Below, one piece after another: positions 54,411-57,153 of a DNA stretch of 57,153 bases. Positions within the stretch are counted from its first letter, which is position 1. Every line of letters starts with the position of its first letter. Both the position numbers and the translations under genes were made by a program. Source of the stretch: Gemmatimonadetes bacterium 13_1_40CM_69_22 (GTDB lineage Bacteria > Gemmatimonadota > Gemmatimonadetes > Gemmatimonadales > GWC2-71-9). The stretch covers positions 1 through 57,153 of the forward strand of contig MNEL01000013.1 of assembly GCA_001917665.1 (NCBI GenBank), given 5' to 3'. Below the pieces are notes generated by a model. That model had not been told where the DNA came from, did no database searches, and saw only the letters and a list, made by a program, of their open reading frames with translations.

Positions 54411-55238
54411 GTGCCCCACCTCCTCGCGGTCAGCTTGAAGCAGGCGTCGCCCATAGCCGACGAGGCGGCGTTCCCCTTCTCCGTGCCCGCGATCCGCACT
54501 TTGCCGCGGCTCGATCTGTCCACGCGCGTGACCTGCTTCGTGGGCGAGAACGGCTCGGGGAAGTCCACGCTGCTCGAGGGGATCGCCGCGGCGGCGAGCC
54601 TCCCCACGGTGGGGGCGACGGAGGTCACACGGGACGGCACGCTCGAGGCGCAGCGGCGGCTCGCGGCCGCGTTGCGCCTCACCTGGTCGAAGCGCACCCA
54701 CCGGGGCTTCTTCCTGCGCGCCGAGGACTTCTTCGGATTTCAGCGACGACTCGCCACCGAGCGGGAGGAGTTCGAGCAGCGACTGCTGGAGCTCGACGAG
54801 CAGTATCGGGACCGGTCGGCGGTGGCGAAGGGCCTCGCGGCCGGTCCGGTGCGGGCGTCGCTCGGCGACATGGAGCGCCGCTACGGGCGCGATCCCGACG
54901 CGCGCTCGCACGGGCAGGCGTTCCTGAATCTGTTCCAGGGGCGGTTCGTGCCCGGCGGCCTCTACCTCCTGGACGAGCCCGAGGCGCCGCTGTCGCCGCA
55001 AAACCAGCTCGGGCTGCTCGCGATCCTGCTCGACCTGATCGAGCGCGACGCGCAATTCATCATCGCGACCCACTCGCCCATCCTGCTGGCGTTCCCCGGG
55101 GCGAGCATCTACAGCTTCGACCGCGTCCCCATCGAGCCGGTCGCGTACGGGGACCTGGATCACGTGGCGCTGACCCGGGCGTTCCTCAACGATCCGCAGA
55201 GCTTTCTCCGCCGGCTGCACTTGCGGGCTCGGGGTTAG
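54411..55238 (+). CDS. AAA-family ATPase (ABC-type fold, stand-alone)
   Basis: 275 residues. Walker A GENGSGKSTLLEG near residue 45, a middle helical region with RAEDFFGFQRRL and SHGQAFLNLFQGRF, Walker B YLLDEPEAPLSP, and IIATHSPILLAFPGASIY with the switch His. This is the predicted-ATPase type related to RecF/SMC-like ATPases, often paired with nucleases but alone here. GTG start; stop TAG lies inside a GGGCTCGGGG repeat arm. Confidence 0.85.
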   Translation: MPHLLAVSLKQASPIADEAAFPFSVPAIRTLPRLDLSTRVTCFVGENGSGKSTLLEGIAAAASLPTVGATEVTRDGTLEAQRRLAAALRLTWSKRTHRGFFLRAEDFFGFQRRLATEREEFEQRLLELDEQYRDRSAVAKGLAAGPVRASLGDMERRYGRDPDARSHGQAFLNLFQGRFVPGGLYLLDEPEAPLSPQNQLGLLAILLDLIERDAQFIIATHSPILLAFPGASIYSFDRVPIEPVAYGDLDHVALTRAFLNDPQSFLRRLHLRARG

Positions 55239-55300
55239 GGGCTCGGGGCTGGGGTCGCATGCGCCAGCCCAACCCCTAGCCCCGAGCCCCGAGCCCCTAG
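55225..55300. repeat. GGGCTCGGGG inverted repeat between convergent genes
   Basis: Left arm 55225-55255 (GGGCTCGGGGTTAGGGGC type) and right arm 55266-55300 (CCCCTAGCCCCGAGCCCC type) form a hairpin of about 30 pairs with a 10-base loop. The stop codons of both neighbouring convergent genes (55236-55238 and 55297-55299) are inside the arms. It may act as a bidirectional terminator, though T-runs are absent. Confidence 0.93.
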
Positions 55301-55797
55301 TCCACGAACGCCCACAGCAGCGCCCGGCTCTGCTTGTCGAGCGCTGCCGGATCGGCCACGTGGTACAAGTCCCCCGCCACGTCGCGGATCAAGAGGCCGC
55401 CCTGCGACAGCAGCCGTGGCCAGGCGTCGAGCCGGGTCTGAAACGAGCGCGTCCCCTGCCGGGTCTCCACCCGCCAGTGCCGGATCTCGACTTCCTCTTC
55501 GATGGCCATCACCCGGGTGATCTCGAAGACGAAGCCCGCGGCCACCATCGCCTCCTCGAGCACGCGCCGCGAGGCGGGATCGAGCTCGGCAGGGTCGCGC
55601 ACCAGCGCGAACTCCCGATCCTCGTCGTCGCGCAGCGACACGAACCGCGCGGGCTCCGACCACGGAAAGCAGCGCCGCACCCAGACGGCGCGCTCGACGT
55701 CGCCGCGGGCCGCCCAGAGCCGGCCATCGGCGCGGCGTTCGAGTGTGAGGGCTCCGGCCCGTTCGGACGTGTGTTTTCCCGACACCGTGAGTTGCAT
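55297..55797 (-). CDS. DUF1854 domain protein
   Basis: 166 residues from ATG 55797, with GGAGG six bases upstream; an in-frame GTG at 55812 lies in a palindrome. FVSLRDDEDREFALVRDP, EVEIRHWRVETRQGTRSFQT, GGLLIRDVAGDLYHV and the ending KQSRALLWAFVD match the DUF1854 family, found next to ABC exporters, in some species together with cyanophycin genes. It follows the ABC gene on the same strand, so the two are probably co-expressed. Function unknown. Confidence 0.85.
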   Translation of the reverse strand: MQLTVSGKHTSERAGALTLERRADGRLWAARGDVERAVWVRRCFPWSEPARFVSLRDDEDREFALVRDPAELDPASRRVLEEAMVAAGFVFEITRVMAIEEEVEIRHWRVETRQGTRSFQTRLDAWPRLLSQGGLLIRDVAGDLYHVADPAALDKQSRALLWAFVD

Positions 55798-55811
55798 GGG
55801 TCCCTCCTTCA

Positions 55812-55832
55812 CCCCGGGGCATGGCCCCGGGG
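55812..55832. repeat. CCCCGGGG palindrome upstream of the DUF1854 gene
   Basis: A 21-base palindrome identical to 44276-44296, extended on the right by GTTGGT. Lies in the short gap between the ABC gene stop and the DUF1854 ribosome-binding site. Confidence 0.9.
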
Positions 55833-55842
55833 TTGGTCTACC

Positions 55843-57153
55843 CTATTGGAGCTGCAACTGCAGCTCGTATAAACGGCGGTACTTCCCCTGCGATTTGGCG
55901 AGCAGCTCGTGATGCGTGCCGCTCTCCACCAGCCGTCCGTCCGCGATCACGAACAGGCGGGACGCTTTGCGCAGCGTCGAGAGCCGGTGGGCGATGGCGA
56001 ACACCGTGCGCCCCGCGATCAACCGCTCCAGGGCCTCCTGAATCTCCCGCTCCGTCTCCGTGTCGACGCTGGACGTCGCCTCGTCCAAGATCAGGATGCG
56101 GGGGTCGTGGAGGATCGCGCGCGCGATCGACACCCGCTGCCGCTCACCGCCCGACAACGTATGCCCCCGCTCGCCCACCACGGTGTCATAGCCGTGCTGG
56201 AGCTTGCAGATGAAGTCGTGCGCGTTCGCCGCGCGCGCCGCCGCCACGGCCTGCTCCAGCGTCGCCTCGGGCAGGCCGTAGCGGATGTTCTCGAGCACGG
56301 TGCCGTGAAACAGATACGGGTCCTGCAGCACCATGCCCAGCTGACGCCGATAATGCCCGGTCTCGAGCCGCCGGATGTCCACGCCGTCGATGCAGATCGC
56401 GCCGCCCGTCACATCGTAGAAGCGCGCGATCAGGTTCACGATCGTCGTCTTGCCGCCGCCCGAGGGGCCGACCAGGCCGATCAACTCTCCGGGCGCGGCG
56501 TCGAAGCTCACGCCCCGGAGTACCTGGCGAACGCCGTCGTAGGCGAACGTCACGTTCTCGAACGTGACCCGCCCGCGTATCGGCTCGAGCCGCACCGGGC
56601 GAGGCGCGTCCCTGACGTCGGGCTCGGTGTCCAGGACCTCGAACACGCGATGCGCCGAAGTCGTGGCACGCTGCATGGTGCGCGCCATTTGGCCGATGAC
56701 CTCGATGGGCCCGACGAACATCGTGGTGTACAGGAGGAACGAGACGAACGTTCCCGCCGACAGCGCCGGCCCGCCTCCCAGGAGGCGCGGCACGGCCAGC
56801 ACCCACACACCGAGCGTGGTCGCGTGTACTGCGAGCATCAGCAGCGGCCAGAACGTGGTCCACATGCCGTGCAGGCGGTTGATCTCGTCCGTCACGTCGT
56901 CGTTGTGGCCGTCGAACCGCGCGACCTCGCGGGCCTCCTGGTTGAATGCCTTGACGACGCGGATGCCGGGCATCGTGTCGGACAACACGTCCGTCAGCCG
57001 CGACCACTTGCGCCACACGCGCAGGAACGCCCGGTTGAGCGCCTCGCTGTGACGGTAGATCGCCCAGCAGAACAGCGGCACGGGAATGATCATGACTAGA
57101 CCGAGCCGCCAGTCGAGCGACACCAAGACGGTCCCGAGGCCCGCCAGCATCAC
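55843..57153 (-). CDS. ABC exporter, fused permease-ATPase (cut by window end)
   Basis: 436 C-terminal residues; the gene continues past the window edge. The remaining membrane domain has about four helices (WRLGLVMIIPVPLFCWAIY, WPLLMLAVHATTLGVW and others) and coupling-helix sequence. The ATPase is complete: Walker A GPSGGGKTT, Q-loop QDPYLF, signature LSGGERQRVSIARA, Walker B ILILDEATS, H-loop AHRLS. It belongs to the MsbA/half-transporter exporter type. With the DUF1854 partner it may export a polymer or lipid-linked substrate, which I cannot define. Confidence 0.92.
   Translation of the reverse strand: MMLAGLGTVLVSLDWRLGLVMIIPVPLFCWAIYRHSEALNRAFLRVWRKWSRLTDVLSDTMPGIRVVKAFNQEAREVARFDGHNDDVTDEINRLHGMWTTFWPLLMLAVHATTLGVWVLAVPRLLGGGPALSAGTFVSFLLYTTMFVGPIEVIGQMARTMQRATTSAHRVFEVLDTEPDVRDAPRPVRLEPIRGRVTFENVTFAYDGVRQVLRGVSFDAAPGELIGLVGPSGGGKTTIVNLIARFYDVTGGAICIDGVDIRRLETGHYRRQLGMVLQDPYLFHGTVLENIRYGLPEATLEQAVAAARAANAHDFICKLQHGYDTVVGERGHTLSGGERQRVSIARAILHDPRILILDEATSSVDTETEREIQEALERLIAGRTVFAIAHRLSTLRKASRLFVIADGRLVESGTHHELLAKSQGKYRRLYELQLQLQ

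Overview
The window is a 57 kb piece of a high-GC chromosome, most likely from a soil or sediment Gemmatimonadota bacterium. This is inference from gene content: exported VPS10/BNR proteins, amidohydrolases and DUF885 peptidases, SusC-like and other TonB receptors in an outer-membrane organism, PD40 lipoproteins, CstA/YbdD, and a full ETF/ETF-QO set. Coding density is very high, with many ATGA/GTGA overlaps. I see no rRNA, tRNA, CRISPR array, prophage or transposase.

Layout. 9-7285: M20 peptidase (-) divergent from a rightward run of DRE-TIM metallolyase, DUF885 peptidase, MFS transporter and, after a repeat-filled gap, an M14 carboxypeptidase. 7283-11845 (-): VPS10/BNR protein with a 41-nt poly-C tract and an exported amidohydrolase; a Uma2 nuclease-like gene diverges. 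12588-17563 (-): three exported proteins (PD40 lipoprotein, arylsulfotransferase-like protein, six-repeat lipoprotein with a beta-propeller) behind a possible attenuator. 17849-20482 (-): HXXEE-like membrane protein, YbdD and CstA, divergent from an SDR across a perfect palindromic operator. 21433-25717 (+): lipoprotein, isocitrate dehydrogenase, zinc-ribbon membrane protein, DUF4139 protein and metallophosphoesterase, mostly overlapping. 25811-32757 (+): glutaryl-CoA-dehydrogenase-like ACAD, TonB receptor, ETF beta, ETF alpha and ETF-QO, a route from acyl-CoA oxidation to the quinone pool. 33036-34829: small basic protein, a degenerate GGDEF protein and, convergent to it, a canonical diguanylate cyclase.

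43733 down to 34002 (-) is one tight 12-gene run: gpmI, outer-membrane protein, tungstate/molybdate-type permease and ATPase, PTPS/QueD-like enzyme, fdhD, CoA-binding protein, second outer-membrane protein, mobA, mobB, moeA, diguanylate cyclase. It links oxyanion import, molybdenum/tungsten cofactor maturation and c-di-GMP. 43744-51501 (+): SH3 protein, DUF2281-like protein, guaB, a decayed SusC receptor, and two paralogous amino-acid permeases flanking a LytTR regulator. The right end holds nrnA, an MBL hydrolase, a YceI-like protein, an AAA ATPase, a DUF1854 protein and a truncated ABC exporter.

The most unusual property is not one gene. At a dozen or more sites, short imperfect tandem arrays are followed within tens of bases by the same motif inverted, and there are two families of dispersed palindromes. 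These sit in gaps, across start and stop codons, in signal-peptide codons and in-frame inside conserved enzymes. Each array locus has a different motif but the same architecture. I consider this the best candidate for an undescribed element or mutational process here.
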